From NCBI GenBank assembly GCA_002842855.1, contig PHEE01000025.1:37074-101073 (forward strand): a stretch of 64,000 nucleotides of DNA. Reading direction: 5' to 3'. Shown one piece after another: positions 1 through 8,177 of the stretch. Under the pieces are notes generated by a model. The model had not been told where the DNA came from. It worked only from the letters and a program-made list of their open reading frames with translations, and did no database searches. This DNA comes from Alphaproteobacteria bacterium HGW-Alphaproteobacteria-4. Lineage in GTDB: Bacteria > Pseudomonadota > Alphaproteobacteria > Rhodobacterales > Rhodobacteraceae. A program made the translations under genes and the position numbers. Numbering within the stretch: position 1 is the stretch's first letter; each line of letters begins with the position of its first letter.

Positions 1-72
1 ATCCAAGTCTTTGTGGCACTTCGATCGCGAGGTGCGGCAATGGGCCGGGGTCGGCAAGGGCAGGGCGCGCGC

Positions 73-744
73 GTGATCGAGTTGCAGTCGGTAGCGATGA
101 ACTATGGCGGCGGTGAATTATTCGCCGACGTTTCGCTTAAACTTGCGCCGGGATCGTTCCAGTTTCTGACCGGCCCCTCGGGTGCGGGCAAGACCACGCT
201 GCTGAAACTATGCTACGGCGAGTTGGTGCCCTCGGCCGGGCAGGTGCAGTTGTTCGGGCAGGAAGTCCGCGAAATGCGGCGCGACGATACCGCGCGCATG
301 CGTCGCCGGGTTGGCGTGGTGCATCAGGATTGCAGCTTTCTCGATCACCTTCCTTTGGCGGAAAATGTGGCCCTGCCGTTGACCGTGGCCGGGCGCGCCG
401 CCGACGCGGCGGAACTTTCGGAGTTGCTTGCATGGGTGGGCCTTGCGCCACATGCGCAGGCGCTGCCGCCGCAGCTTTCGGGGGGCGAGCGGCAGCGCGC
501 GGCGCTTGCGCGTGCGGTCATCATGGCGCCCGATGTGATTTTGGCGGATGAGCCGACGGGCAACGTCGATTGGGAAATGTCGCTGCGGCTGCTGACGCTG
601 TTGGTCGAACTGAACCGGATGGGCAAAGCGGTATTGATTGCAACGCACGACCTGAACTTGATTCGGGCGGCCAAGTCGCAAGTTTCGGCGCGCGTCCTGC
701 GGTTCCAGAACAAACGCCTGCAGGTTGCGGGGGCCGATCTGTGA
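73..744 (+). CDS. ftsE: Cell division ATP-binding protein FtsE
   Basis: ABC-type ATPase of the FtsEX complex, which at the division septum couples ATP hydrolysis to activation of cell-wall hydrolases. The 223-residue protein has Walker A GPSGAGKTT near residue 34, the signature LSGGERQR near 135 and Walker B VILADEPTGNVD near 155, followed by the H-loop histidine in ATHDL. I start at the GTG at 73 because similarity to ABC ATPases begins there; an upstream in-frame start at 13 adds a low-complexity leader. The stop overlaps the GTG of ftsX (GTGA), so the two genes are translationally coupled. The family is unambiguous; the assignment as FtsE rather than another ABC ATPase rests mainly on the FtsX-like partner. 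Confidence 0.93.
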   Translation: MIELQSVAMNYGGGELFADVSLKLAPGSFQFLTGPSGAGKTTLLKLCYGELVPSAGQVQLFGQEVREMRRDDTARMRRRVGVVHQDCSFLDHLPLAENVALPLTVAGRAADAAELSELLAWVGLAPHAQALPPQLSGGERQRAALARAVIMAPDVILADEPTGNVDWEMSLRLLTLLVELNRMGKAVLIATHDLNLIRAAKSQVSARVLRFQNKRLQVAGADL

Positions 745-1637
745 GCGCGCGGCGCGACAGACGACGGCAGGCAATACCTGCCGCCGCGCGGGTGGTGCCG
801 CCCTCGGGCTTCACCGCGCGTTTGACGCTGTTCAGTGCGGCCACGATGGCATTTCTGGCGGTATTTGCGCTGGCGATGTCGATGGCCACGGGGCGGATTG
901 CCGACCGCTGGAGCGACGAGTTGGCGCGCACGGCGACGGTGCGCATTTCGGCGCCCGCCGCGCAGATGGCAGCTCAGACGGCGGCGGTGCTGGCGGTGCT
1001 TGACGCAACGCCCGGCGTTGCCTCGGCGCGGGCGCTGACGGCGGACGAGATGCAGGTGCTGCTCGGGCCTTGGTTCGGGCCTGACTTGCCGCTTGCCAGT
1101 CTGCCGTTGCCGCAACTGGTCGAAGTGGTCGAGGCACCTGCCGGGATTGATGCCGAAGGCCTGAGGCTGCGCCTTTCCGCCGAGGCGCCTGGCGCGGTGC
1201 TTGACGATCATGCGCGCTGGCGCCGACCTCTGGTTGAGGCAGCGGCGCGGTTGCGGCTTCTGGCCATGGTTTCGCTGGCGCTGATCACAGTGACCACAGC
1301 GGCGATGATCGTGCTGGCGGCACAGGCGGCTTTGGCGGCGAACGTGCAGGTGATCCGGGTCCTGCGTCTGGTGGGTGCGCGCGATCAATTCATCGCGCGG
1401 GCATTCGTGCGCCGCTTCACGCTGCGCGCGCTTGTGGGGGCGGCGGCGGGTGTTGCTGCAGGGCTTGTTGCGCTTTTCGTTTTGCCCGCGGCGAGCACGG
1501 CCGACAGCCTGATGGCCGACTTCGGCTTTTCCGGCGCACAATGGCTTGCGCCGTTGGCGATTCCGTTACTGGCTGGGCTGGTAGCGTGGGGGGCCACGCG
1601 CGCCTCTGCTTTGACAATGCTCAGGGGGATTCGGTGA
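741..1637 (+). CDS. ftsX: Cell division permease-like protein FtsX
   Basis: Membrane partner of FtsE (298 residues). After a basic, Arg-rich N-terminal tail there is one membrane segment (about residues 30-50), a periplasmic loop (to about 170), then three further hydrophobic segments ending near the C-terminus, which is the FtsX topology. The start is the GTG at 741, which overlaps the ftsE stop. The stop overlaps the GTG of the following acyltransferase, so three genes form one coupled operon. Sequence similarity of FtsX proteins is low; identification relies on topology plus coupling to FtsE. Confidence 0.9.
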   Translation: MSARRDRRRQAIPAAARVVPPSGFTARLTLFSAATMAFLAVFALAMSMATGRIADRWSDELARTATVRISAPAAQMAAQTAAVLAVLDATPGVASARALTADEMQVLLGPWFGPDLPLASLPLPQLVEVVEAPAGIDAEGLRLRLSAEAPGAVLDDHARWRRPLVEAAARLRLLAMVSLALITVTTAAMIVLAAQAALAANVQVIRVLRLVGARDQFIARAFVRRFTLRALVGAAAGVAAGLVALFVLPAASTADSLMADFGFSGAQWLAPLAIPLLAGLVAWGATRASALTMLRGIR

Positions 1638-2374
1638 AAAACGCGCTGCAATACGGCCGGTCGGTCTTCTTTGTGTGCCAGATGTATCTGGCGTTGGCGC
1701 TGGTGGCAACGCTGGGGCTGCCCTATGCCCTGATCGGCGGTCGGCAGGCGACCTACAAGGTGATTCACTTCTACTGTCGCTGGGTGATGGTCAGCGCCCG
1801 GCTGCTGGTTGGTCTGCGCTGCGAAGTGCGCGGAACGCCGCCCGAAGGCGAAGTGCTGATTGCTGCCAAGCACCAGTCATTTCTCGATATTCTAATGATT
1901 GTCAGCGCGCTTCCCGCCTTCAAGTTCATCATGAAGAAAGAACTGCGCTTTGTGCCTTTCGTCGGCTGGTATGCCGCCCTCATCGGCTGCGTGCCGGTTG
2001 AGCGCGGCAAGCGCGGCCACGCGATCAAGGCGATGGTGGCGGGCGTGAGGGCGGGGCGCGAACAGGGCGCGCCGCTTATCATCTTTTCGCAAGGCACCCG
2101 GGTCGCTGCGGGGGCGCGCAAGCCCTACAAGATCGGCACCGGCGTGCTCTACCATGAACTGGGGCAGGGCTGCGTGCCAGTGGCGGTGAACGTGGGCGTG
2201 TTCTGGCCGCGCCGTTCGTGGTTGCGCAAGCCGGGGCTGGCGGTGGTCGAGTTTATGCCGATGATTCCGGCGGGGCTTGAGATCGGCGACTTCATGACGC
2301 GGCTGGAATCGGTGGTGGAAGCCGAATCGAACCGGCTGATGGCCGAGGCTGGCTTTACAGCGCCGCTCGGTTGA
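1634..2374 (+). CDS. Lysophospholipid acyltransferase family protein (PlsC-like)
   Basis: Membrane-associated 1-acyl-sn-glycerol-3-phosphate acyltransferase-like enzyme (246 residues) that would acylate lysophosphatidic acid in phospholipid synthesis. The catalytic HX4D motif is visible as HQSFLD near residue 78 in the context AAKHQSFLD; the substrate-binding motif usually written FPEGTR appears as FSQGTR, a variant, and a conserved VPVERG lies between them. An N-terminal hydrophobic segment lies at residues 10-30. It starts at a GTG overlapping the ftsX stop. The substrate could be another lysolipid, since the motif III variant is not the canonical PlsC one. Confidence 0.88.
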   Translation: MKNALQYGRSVFFVCQMYLALALVATLGLPYALIGGRQATYKVIHFYCRWVMVSARLLVGLRCEVRGTPPEGEVLIAAKHQSFLDILMIVSALPAFKFIMKKELRFVPFVGWYAALIGCVPVERGKRGHAIKAMVAGVRAGREQGAPLIIFSQGTRVAAGARKPYKIGTGVLYHELGQGCVPVAVNVGVFWPRRSWLRKPGLAVVEFMPMIPAGLEIGDFMTRLESVVEAESNRLMAEAGFTAPLG

Positions 2375-2377
2375 GCC

Positions 2378-2692
2378 TCAGGCCAGTTTCAGTGTCGCGA
2401 TTCCCGCGATGATCAACAAGATGCCGGTAACGCGCAGTGCCGTTACGGGTTCGTTGAACAGGTAGACCGCTGCAATCGCGGTGCCGAGCGCGCCGATTCC
2501 GGTCCAGACCGCATAGGCGGTGCCGACCGGCAGCGACCGCATCGCATTGGACAGGAGCACGAACGAGATGGTGGCGACCGCCAGTGTCCAGAGGCTTGGC
2601 CACAGGCGGCTGAAGTTGTCGGAATACTTCAGGCCGAGCGCCCAGCCCACCTCGCAGATGCCTGCAAGCGTCAGCACTAGCCACGGGTTCAC
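2378..2692 (-). CDS. sugE: SMR family transporter, SugE/Gdx type (guanidinium exporter-like)
   Basis: Small multidrug resistance protein of 104 residues with four membrane helices, using proton exchange at the inner membrane. The membrane-embedded glutamate is in [14 protein letters not shown] near residue 14, and the [13 protein letters not shown] stretch is typical of the SMR family. The Trp-Ala-Leu-Gly-Leu-Lys context after the Glu matches the SugE/Gdx subgroup, which exports guanidinium, rather than EmrE. It starts at a GTG overlapping the accA stop (GTGA), so it is coupled to accA. No guanidine riboswitch is possible in that overlap. Confidence 0.85.
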   Translation of the reverse strand: MNPWLVLTLAGICEVGWALGLKYSDNFSRLWPSLWTLAVATISFVLLSNAMRSLPVGTAYAVWTGIGALGTAIAAVYLFNEPVTALRVTGILLIIAGIATLKLA

Positions 2693-3645
2693 GCGGCAAG
2701 CCCCTTGGCGCCCATGGCGAGGTATTTCGCGCGCCGACTCTGGACGAGATTGGTATTCTGGCTGCGCAACTCATCGAGCAGGAGCGCGATTTCGCTGCCC
2801 ACAGCTGCAATCGCCGCCGCCGGGTCGCGTTGGGCACCGCCGAGCGGTTCGGCAACGATGCGGTCGATCACGCCCAGCTTCTTCAGATCTTGCGCGGTCA
2901 GGCGCAGCGCTTCTGCGGCCTCGCGCATCTTTTCGGCGTCCTTCCAGAGGATCGAGGCGCAGCCTTCGGGCGAGATTACCGAATAGATCGAGTGTTCCAG
3001 CATTGCCACCCGGTCGCCGGTGGCAAAGGCGACGGCGCCACCCGAGCCGCCTTCGCCAATCACCACGGAAACCAGCGGCACCTTGATTTCGAGGCACTTC
3101 GACGTGCTTCTGGCGATGGCTTCCGCCTGCCCTCGTTCTTCTGCGCCCTTGCCGGGGTAGGCGCCGGGTGTGTCGATAAGCGTGATAACCGGCAGCCCGA
3201 ACCGGTCGGCGAGGTCCATCAGCCGGATCGCCTTGCGATAACCTTCGGGGCGCGCCATGCCGAAATTGCGCTCGATCCGGCTTTTGGTGTCGTGCCCTTT
3301 TTCATTGCCAATCACCACTACCGGCTGGTCGTTGAACCGCGCGAGACCGCCCATCACCGCATGGTCATCAGCAAAATTGCGATCGCCCGCCAGCGGCGTG
3401 TATTCGGTGAAAAGCGCCTCAATGTAATTCATGCAATGTGGCCGGTCCGGGTGGCGCGCGACTTGGCATTTGCGCCATGGGTCAAGGTTCTTGTAAAGGT
3501 CGCGCAGCATGTCGGCGGCCTTTTTGTCTAGCGCCGTTGCCTCTTTCTCGACATCCATGCCTTCGCTCTTGCGCGCCATCGCGCGCAGTTCCTCGGCCTT
3601 GCCTTCGATCTCGGCCAAGGGTTTTTCGAACTCGAGATAGGTCAT
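2689..3645 (-). CDS. accA: Acetyl-CoA carboxylase carboxyltransferase subunit alpha
   Basis: Alpha subunit of the carboxyltransferase that, with AccD, transfers CO2 from biotin-BCCP to acetyl-CoA to make malonyl-CoA for fatty acid synthesis. The 318-residue length is typical. Diagnostic stretches include [18 protein letters not shown] near 165 and [11 protein letters not shown] near 205, which build the oxyanion and CoA sites, and an N-terminal Leu/Glu-rich helix ([14 protein letters not shown]). I use the ATG at 3645; the four extra upstream codons are not conserved. accD is not in this window. Confidence 0.97.
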   Translation of the reverse strand: MTYLEFEKPLAEIEGKAEELRAMARKSEGMDVEKEATALDKKAADMLRDLYKNLDPWRKCQVARHPDRPHCMNYIEALFTEYTPLAGDRNFADDHAVMGGLARFNDQPVVVIGNEKGHDTKSRIERNFGMARPEGYRKAIRLMDLADRFGLPVITLIDTPGAYPGKGAEERGQAEAIARSTSKCLEIKVPLVSVVIGEGGSGGAVAFATGDRVAMLEHSIYSVISPEGCASILWKDAEKMREAAEALRLTAQDLKKLGVIDRIVAEPLGGAQRDPAAAIAAVGSEIALLLDELRSQNTNLVQSRRAKYLAMGAKGLAA

Positions 3646-3726
3646 GGTGCACCCCATTCAGGAACCCCGACTATATGAAACGCCGGGGCGGCAAATGCAA
3701 CGGGGCTGGCGGCGCGCCTGAAACAC

Positions 3727-3760
3727 CAGCGCCCCGGCCTTTGCAGGGCCGGGGCGCGGT
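3727..3760. terminator. GC-rich hairpin downstream of mcl1
   Basis: An 11-bp perfect stem (GCGCCCCGGCC at 3729-3739 pairing with 3747-3757) with a 7-nt loop lies between the mcl1 stop and the accA start. There is only a weak T-run, so it is a probable terminator for mcl1 rather than a certain one. Confidence 0.6.
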
Positions 3761-3807
3761 TTCCCTCGTGCGGGCAGGGCCTCCCCAGCCCCCGCCGCTC
3801 CGGGATC

Positions 3808-4691
3808 TCAGTCAGCGGTCAGATCGGCCTGCCGCACAATGCCTTCGGCCTGCTTGATTGAGGCGATATCGACCAGCCGCCCCTTGTAGACCGTGGCGCC
3901 TTCGCCCCGCGCCTTTGCCGCCTCCATCGCCGCAAGAATCTCGCGCGCTTCGGCAACGGCGGCGGCGGAGGGGGTGAAGACCTCATTGCAAAGCGCCACC
4001 TGTTTCGGGTGAATCGCCCATTTGCCTACCATCCCGAGCGTTGCCGAGCGGCGGGCCTGCGCACGAAAGCCCTCGTCATCAGAGAAATCGCCAAACGGCC
4101 CATCGACCGGCAGCACCCCATGCGTGCGGCAAGCGGCAACGATGGCGGCCTGCGCCCAGTGCCACGGGTCGGGCCAGTATTTCGCGCCTTCGCGCAGCAT
4201 GTAATAGTTTTCCTGCGTGCCGCCGATGCCGGTGGTGGCCATGCCCATGCTGGCCGCAAAATCTGCCGCGCCAAGGCTCATCGCCTGAAGCCGTGGGCTC
4301 GAAGCCGCGATTTGCTCGACATGGGCGATGCCCGCCGCCGATTCGATGATCACCTCAAGGCTGATCCGTTTTGTGCGGCCCTTTGCGGCCTCGATCGCCG
4401 TGACCAGCGCATCGACGGCATAAACATCTGCCGCACAGCCCACCTTGGGGATCATGATCTGGTCGATCCGCTCAGAGCCCTGTTCCATCAGGTCAACCAC
4501 ATCGCGGTACCAATAGGGTGTATCCAGCCCGTTGATCCGCACCGACAGGTGCTTGGTGCCCCAGTTCACCCCATGACTTGCCGCGATGATGTTGGCGCGG
4601 GCGGTGGCCTTGTCGCTAGGGGCCACGGAATCTTCCAGATCGAGGTTGATCACGTCAGCAGCACTTGCCGGGGCTGGATGCGGAAGCTCAT
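3808..4691 (-). pseudogene. mcl1: Malyl-CoA/beta-methylmalyl-CoA lyase, 5' end disrupted
   Basis: HpcH/HpaI-family CoA-ester lyase that cleaves L-malyl-CoA and beta-methylmalyl-CoA in the ethylmalonyl-CoA pathway. From SAADVINLDLEDSVAP to the C-terminus (KGRLVDIASIKQAE) it looks like an intact Rhodobacter-type Mcl1, with the metal-site Glu in EVIIESAAG and the Asp in SLGAADFAASMG. At 4691 an ATG with a GAAAGG box 5 nt upstream opens MSFRIQP, the expected Mcl1 N-terminus, but after seven codons the frame jumps straight to the SAADV region. About 24 residues, including the strand bearing the conserved R-C-x-L-F-G-P-G segment, are missing and the frame shifts (deletion of 3n+1 nt); reading from 4691 reaches a stop after 13 codons. 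A TTG at 4707 could drive a truncated product. Could be a true pseudogene or an assembly loss. Confidence 0.8.
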
Positions 4692-4862
4692 ACGGGGCCT
4701 TTCGCAAGGAAGTTTCACAATTGGTGCTGCGCGTGTTAGATTATTGCGCAGCCCAGTGCAAGTCGCTTTCGCGCCCGCAGCGCAGCATTTCCGCGCCGCA
4801 GCAAGGCTTGACGGCACCACGGCGACCGCGCCCTATGCGCCCGAACCGATCCGGGGAAAGCC

Positions 4863-5828
4863 ATGAGCCTGACCGTTACCGCCGAAAGTTTCCGCCTGCG
4901 CGAGGTCTTCACCATTTCGCGCGGCTCGCGGACCGAGGCAAAGGTGCTGACCGTGCGGCTGGCGCGCGGCGGCATCACCGGCTGGGGCGAATGTGTGCCT
5001 TATGCGCGCTATGGTGAAAGCCCGGCCAGCGTGACCGCGCAGATTGGGAGGTTGCCTGCGGGCATTACCCGTGAAGCTCTGCAAGACCTGCTGCCCCCCG
5101 GTGCCGCCCGCAACGCGGTAGATTGCGCGCTTTGGGACCATGCGGCAAAGGCCGCCGGGGTGCGGGTCTGGCGGCTTGCCGGGCTGCCCGCGCCGAAGCC
5201 GCAAACCACCGCCTTCACGCTGTCGCTCGACACGCCCGAAAACATGCGCGCGGCGGCGGCGCGCCATGCGCACCGCCCGATTCTGAAAATCAAGCTTGGC
5301 ACGCCTGATGACATGGCGCGGCTGGAGGCGGTGCGGGCGGGGGCGCCGAAGCCCACGATCATCGTTGACGCCAACGAGGGTTGGAGCGCCGAGGTCTATG
5401 CTGATCTTGCGCCGCATCTTCTGCGCCTTGGCGTGGCGATGGTGGAACAGCCGCTGCCCGCCGGGGCCGATGACATGCTGGCCGAAATCGCGCGGCCGCT
5501 GCCGGTATGCGCCGATGAAAGCTGCCACGACCGCGCCACTCTGGCGGGGCTGAAAGGTAAATACGACATCGTCAACATCAAGCTCGACAAGACCGGCGGG
5601 CTGACCGAAGCGCTGGCCCTGCGCGATGCCGCCCGCGCGGCGGGGTTTGGTGTGATGGTCGGCAGCATGGTCGGCACCAGCCTTGCGATGGCGCCTGCCG
5701 TGCTGGTGGCCCAAGGCGCCCTTTACACAGACCTTGACGGCCCGCTTTTGTTGGCCGAAGACCGCGCCAACCCGCTGCACTACGCGGCGGGAATGGTGCA
5801 CCCGCCCGAGGCGGAATTGTGGGGATGA
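4863..5828 (+). CDS. Dipeptide epimerase (L-Ala-D/L-Glu epimerase), enolase superfamily
   Basis: Cytoplasmic Mg2+-dependent epimerase (321 residues) expected to convert L-Ala-D-Glu, a murein breakdown product, to L-Ala-L-Glu. The enolase-superfamily barrel shows the KxK base (LKIKLG near 142), metal ligands in VDANEGW, MVEQPLP and CADESCH, and the second catalytic Lys in NIKLDKTGG. The late DLDGPLLL corresponds to the DxD motif that in this family contacts the dipeptide. Its stop overlaps the start of the D-amino acid transaminase (ATGA), so the two are co-translated and probably share murein-peptide or D-amino acid salvage. Substrate specificity beyond Ala-Glu cannot be read from sequence. 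Confidence 0.88.
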   Translation: MSLTVTAESFRLREVFTISRGSRTEAKVLTVRLARGGITGWGECVPYARYGESPASVTAQIGRLPAGITREALQDLLPPGAARNAVDCALWDHAAKAAGVRVWRLAGLPAPKPQTTAFTLSLDTPENMRAAAARHAHRPILKIKLGTPDDMARLEAVRAGAPKPTIIVDANEGWSAEVYADLAPHLLRLGVAMVEQPLPAGADDMLAEIARPLPVCADESCHDRATLAGLKGKYDIVNIKLDKTGGLTEALALRDAARAAGFGVMVGSMVGTSLAMAPAVLVAQGALYTDLDGPLLLAEDRANPLHYAAGMVHPPEAELWG

Positions 5829-6697
5829 ACGCGATGAGCAGAACCGTCTATGTGAATGGCGCCTATGTGCCCGAAGCCGAAGCTAAGGTTTCGGTCTTTG
5901 ACCGCGGCTTTCTGATGGCCGACGGGGTCTATGAGGTGACTTCGGTTCTGGGCGGCAAGCTGATTGACTTTGCGGGCCACGCGGCGCGGCTGAAACGCAG
6001 CCTCAATGAGCTGGAAATGGCTGCCCCGGTTGATGATGCCGAACTGCTGGCGATTCACCGCGAGCTGGTGGCGCGGAACGGCATCACCGATGGCATGGTC
6101 TATCTGCAAATCACCCGTGGCAACCCCGGCGACCGCGATTTTGCCTGGCCCGACCCGGCGTTGGTGCCTGCCACGCTGGTGCTGTTCACCCAGTCAAAGC
6201 CCGGCATGGCTGACAGCCCGCAGGCAAAGACCGGGATCAAGGTGATCACCATCGACGACATCCGTTGGGGCCGCCGCGACATCAAGACGGTGCAACTGCT
6301 CTACCCGTCAATGGGCAAGATGATGGCGAAAAAGGCGGGCGTTGATGATGCCTGGCTGGTTGAGGATGGTTTCGTGACCGAAGGCACCTCGAACAACGCC
6401 TATATCGTCGCCGGGGGCCAGATCATCACCCGGCAGTTGGGCAACGACATCCTGCACGGCATCACCCGCGCGGCGGTGCTGCGCTTTGCCCGCGAGGCGC
6501 AGATGGAGGTGGTTGAGCGCCCCTTCACGGTTGATGAGGCGCGCACGGCGGACGAGGCCTTTATCACCTCGGCCAGCGCCTTCGTGATGCCGGTGGTGGA
6601 AATCGACGGCAAGCAGATCGGCAGCGGCAAACCCGGCAAGGTGGCAACCCGCCTGCGCGAGATCTACCTTGAGGAAAGCCGCAAGGCGGGGGTGTGA
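5825..6697 (+). CDS. D-amino acid aminotransferase (class IV PLP enzyme)
   Basis: Class IV PLP transaminase of 290 residues that interconverts D-alanine or D-glutamate with their 2-oxo acids. The Schiff-base lysine is in RRDIKTVQLL near residue 150; the fold-IV PLP-phosphate region TEGTSNNAYIV follows near 190, and the N-terminal SVFDRGFLMADGVYEV is the family signature. Starts at 5825 (overlap with the epimerase stop) or 5834 are both plausible. D-alanine transaminase fits better than branched-chain transaminase because of the DIKTV motif and the epimerase partner, but a 4-amino-4-deoxychorismate lyase-like activity is not excluded. Confidence 0.88.
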   Translation: MNAMSRTVYVNGAYVPEAEAKVSVFDRGFLMADGVYEVTSVLGGKLIDFAGHAARLKRSLNELEMAAPVDDAELLAIHRELVARNGITDGMVYLQITRGNPGDRDFAWPDPALVPATLVLFTQSKPGMADSPQAKTGIKVITIDDIRWGRRDIKTVQLLYPSMGKMMAKKAGVDDAWLVEDGFVTEGTSNNAYIVAGGQIITRQLGNDILHGITRAAVLRFAREAQMEVVERPFTVDEARTADEAFITSASAFVMPVVEIDGKQIGSGKPGKVATRLREIYLEESRKAGV

Positions 6698-6739
6698 ACC
6701 GCCGCCAGATCGGCCGCGCGGTCAGCCCGCACGCCCGAT

Positions 6740-7165
6740 TCAGGGGCTGTGGAAGATGCTGATTGCGGCGGGGTCGATCTGCGCCGGGGTGATGCCCGCA
6801 AGGATCAGCCGGGTGACGCCATCGACCACAATCGCGGTGTCGGTGGTGCCCATCGGCTGAATGTCATACCCGGGTATCACTTCGGCCGCGTAGACGACGA
6901 TTTCGATGCTGTCTTCGCCCGGGGTGAAATCTGTCACCGTGCTGGCTGCGGTTTCGCCTGCGTCATAGCCAGACCAGAACACATCTGCGCCGGTGCCACC
7001 GGTCAGCGTGCTTCCGGCGTATCCAAACAAGATGTCGTCGCCCGCACCGCCTTGCAGCAGATCATTGCCTTCGGTGCCATTCAGGGACTGGTCGTCGGGC
7101 TCGTCATCATTGGACGACATCGCAAATCCGACGAAAAGCAGCGGCAGGAAAATCAGCATGTCCAT
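6740..7165 (-). CDS. Small RTX-type calcium-binding repeat protein
   Basis: 141-residue protein with an N-terminal hydrophobic segment (MDMLIFLPLLFVGFAM) followed by an acidic linker and two or three glycine/aspartate nonapeptide repeats (GTEGNDLLQGGAGDDILFG, then GGTGADVF), the Ca2+-binding beta-roll motif of RTX proteins. A C-terminal beta-rich tail (about 70 residues) resembles that seen after RTX repeats in Rhodobacteraceae. It is far shorter than secreted RTX adhesins or toxins and is better seen as a membrane-anchored or exported mini-RTX protein. A GAGGG box precedes the ATG. Partner and function are unknown. Confidence 0.75.
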   Translation of the reverse strand: MDMLIFLPLLFVGFAMSSNDDEPDDQSLNGTEGNDLLQGGAGDDILFGYAGSTLTGGTGADVFWSGYDAGETAASTVTDFTPGEDSIEIVVYAAEVIPGYDIQPMGTTDTAIVVDGVTRLILAGITPAQIDPAAISIFHSP

Positions 7166-7303
7166 GGAACCCTCGTGCGGTCAATGCGGGCAACCAAGCT
7201 GCAAGCAACTGTGAAGTCAATTGGAGGTGTCAAAAATGCGGCAGACAACGCGAAGATTGGAAGCAGTGATTAACAAATCTGCGTATTGGCCTGCGGCGAC
7301 GAT

Positions 7304-8044
7304 CTATAGCCCGCTTGCCGCCAGCACCCGTTGCAGCACCGGTGCCAGCCGGTCGGCCCAGGCGAGTTGACCGTCTTCATGGGCGATCAGGTCGTTGCGC
7401 AATTCGATCAGCACGTTGGGGCGGCCCGGGGTCAGCGCGTGGCGGTCGATGGCGTCGCCATCGAGGTGGCCGCTGTAGGGCTCGTTATCGCCCACGTTCA
7501 GCCCTTCGGCGGCAAGTGCTGCAATCAGCGGCAGGGCAAGGCGGGTGTCGCGGTGCGAATAGAGCACCCCCACCGGCCATGGCCGGGGCGTGCGGCCGCG
7601 CAGGCAAGGGGTAAAGCTGTGCACGGCGCAGATTACGGTATCGGGCCGCCGCGCCGCCAGCGCGGCATAGGCCCTGTGGTAGGGGCGGTAGAGCGCCGCC
7701 ATCCGCCGTTCCTGCTCGGCGGCATCGGCGTGGCGGTTGGCGGCAATGATGGTGCCATCGTAAAGCCGCATCAACAACGTCGGGTCATCTTCGCCGCGGT
7801 TCGGGTCGATCACCAGCCGCGAGAAATTGGTGAGAATCGCGGGGGCATCCAGCCGCTCGGCCAAGCGCCGCGTTACCCCCGCCGCGCCCACATCATAGGC
7901 AATGTGGCGGGCCATGTCTTCGGGGGCAATGCCAAGGCTGCCGCCGCCAAGCCAATCGGGCACCCGGTTGCTGGCATGGTCACAGGTAACAAGCCAGCGC
8001 CCCGGCCGATCAGCCCCGACAATCTGAAACGAAGCCTCCGTCAT
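7304..8044 (-). CDS. N-formylglutamate amidohydrolase family protein
   Basis: 246-residue member of the HutG/N-formylglutamate amidohydrolase family, zinc enzymes that release formate or acyl groups from N-acylglutamate. Visible family motifs are TCDHASNRVP near 20, HIAYDVGAAGV near 47, LIDPNR-type VIDPNRG near 78 and CAVHSFTP near 138. No histidine-utilisation genes lie nearby, so a role in histidine degradation is not supported by context; many marine and soil Rhodobacterales carry stand-alone copies. It is divergent from pyk with 133 bp between the two starts. Confidence 0.87.
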   Translation of the reverse strand: MTEASFQIVGADRPGRWLVTCDHASNRVPDWLGGGSLGIAPEDMARHIAYDVGAAGVTRRLAERLDAPAILTNFSRLVIDPNRGEDDPTLLMRLYDGTIIAANRHADAAEQERRMAALYRPYHRAYAALAARRPDTVICAVHSFTPCLRGRTPRPWPVGVLYSHRDTRLALPLIAALAAEGLNVGDNEPYSGHLDGDAIDRHALTPGRPNVLIELRNDLIAHEDGQLAWADRLAPVLQRVLAASGL

Positions 8045-8177
8045 CCGCTGTTTGCCTTTCTGCGATACACAGCCTTATGATAGCGCAAACACAAGCGCCC
8101 GTTGCCCTGCCGCGCGTTTTGCGCCATTACCACCGCCGACCCCAAGAGTGAACCCCATAGCCCGGAGACCGAGGCCC

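Noticed and set aside
7170..7303. Possible regulatory RNA upstream of the mini-RTX gene
   Set aside because: AT-rich promoter-like DNA only, no recognisable structure.
7304..8044. Histidine-degradation hutG assignment
   Set aside because: No other hut genes lie nearby, and the family covers several N-acylglutamate-type activities.
8045..8177. Riboswitch or attenuator ahead of pyk
   Set aside because: No conserved RNA motif could be recognised in the divergent gap.
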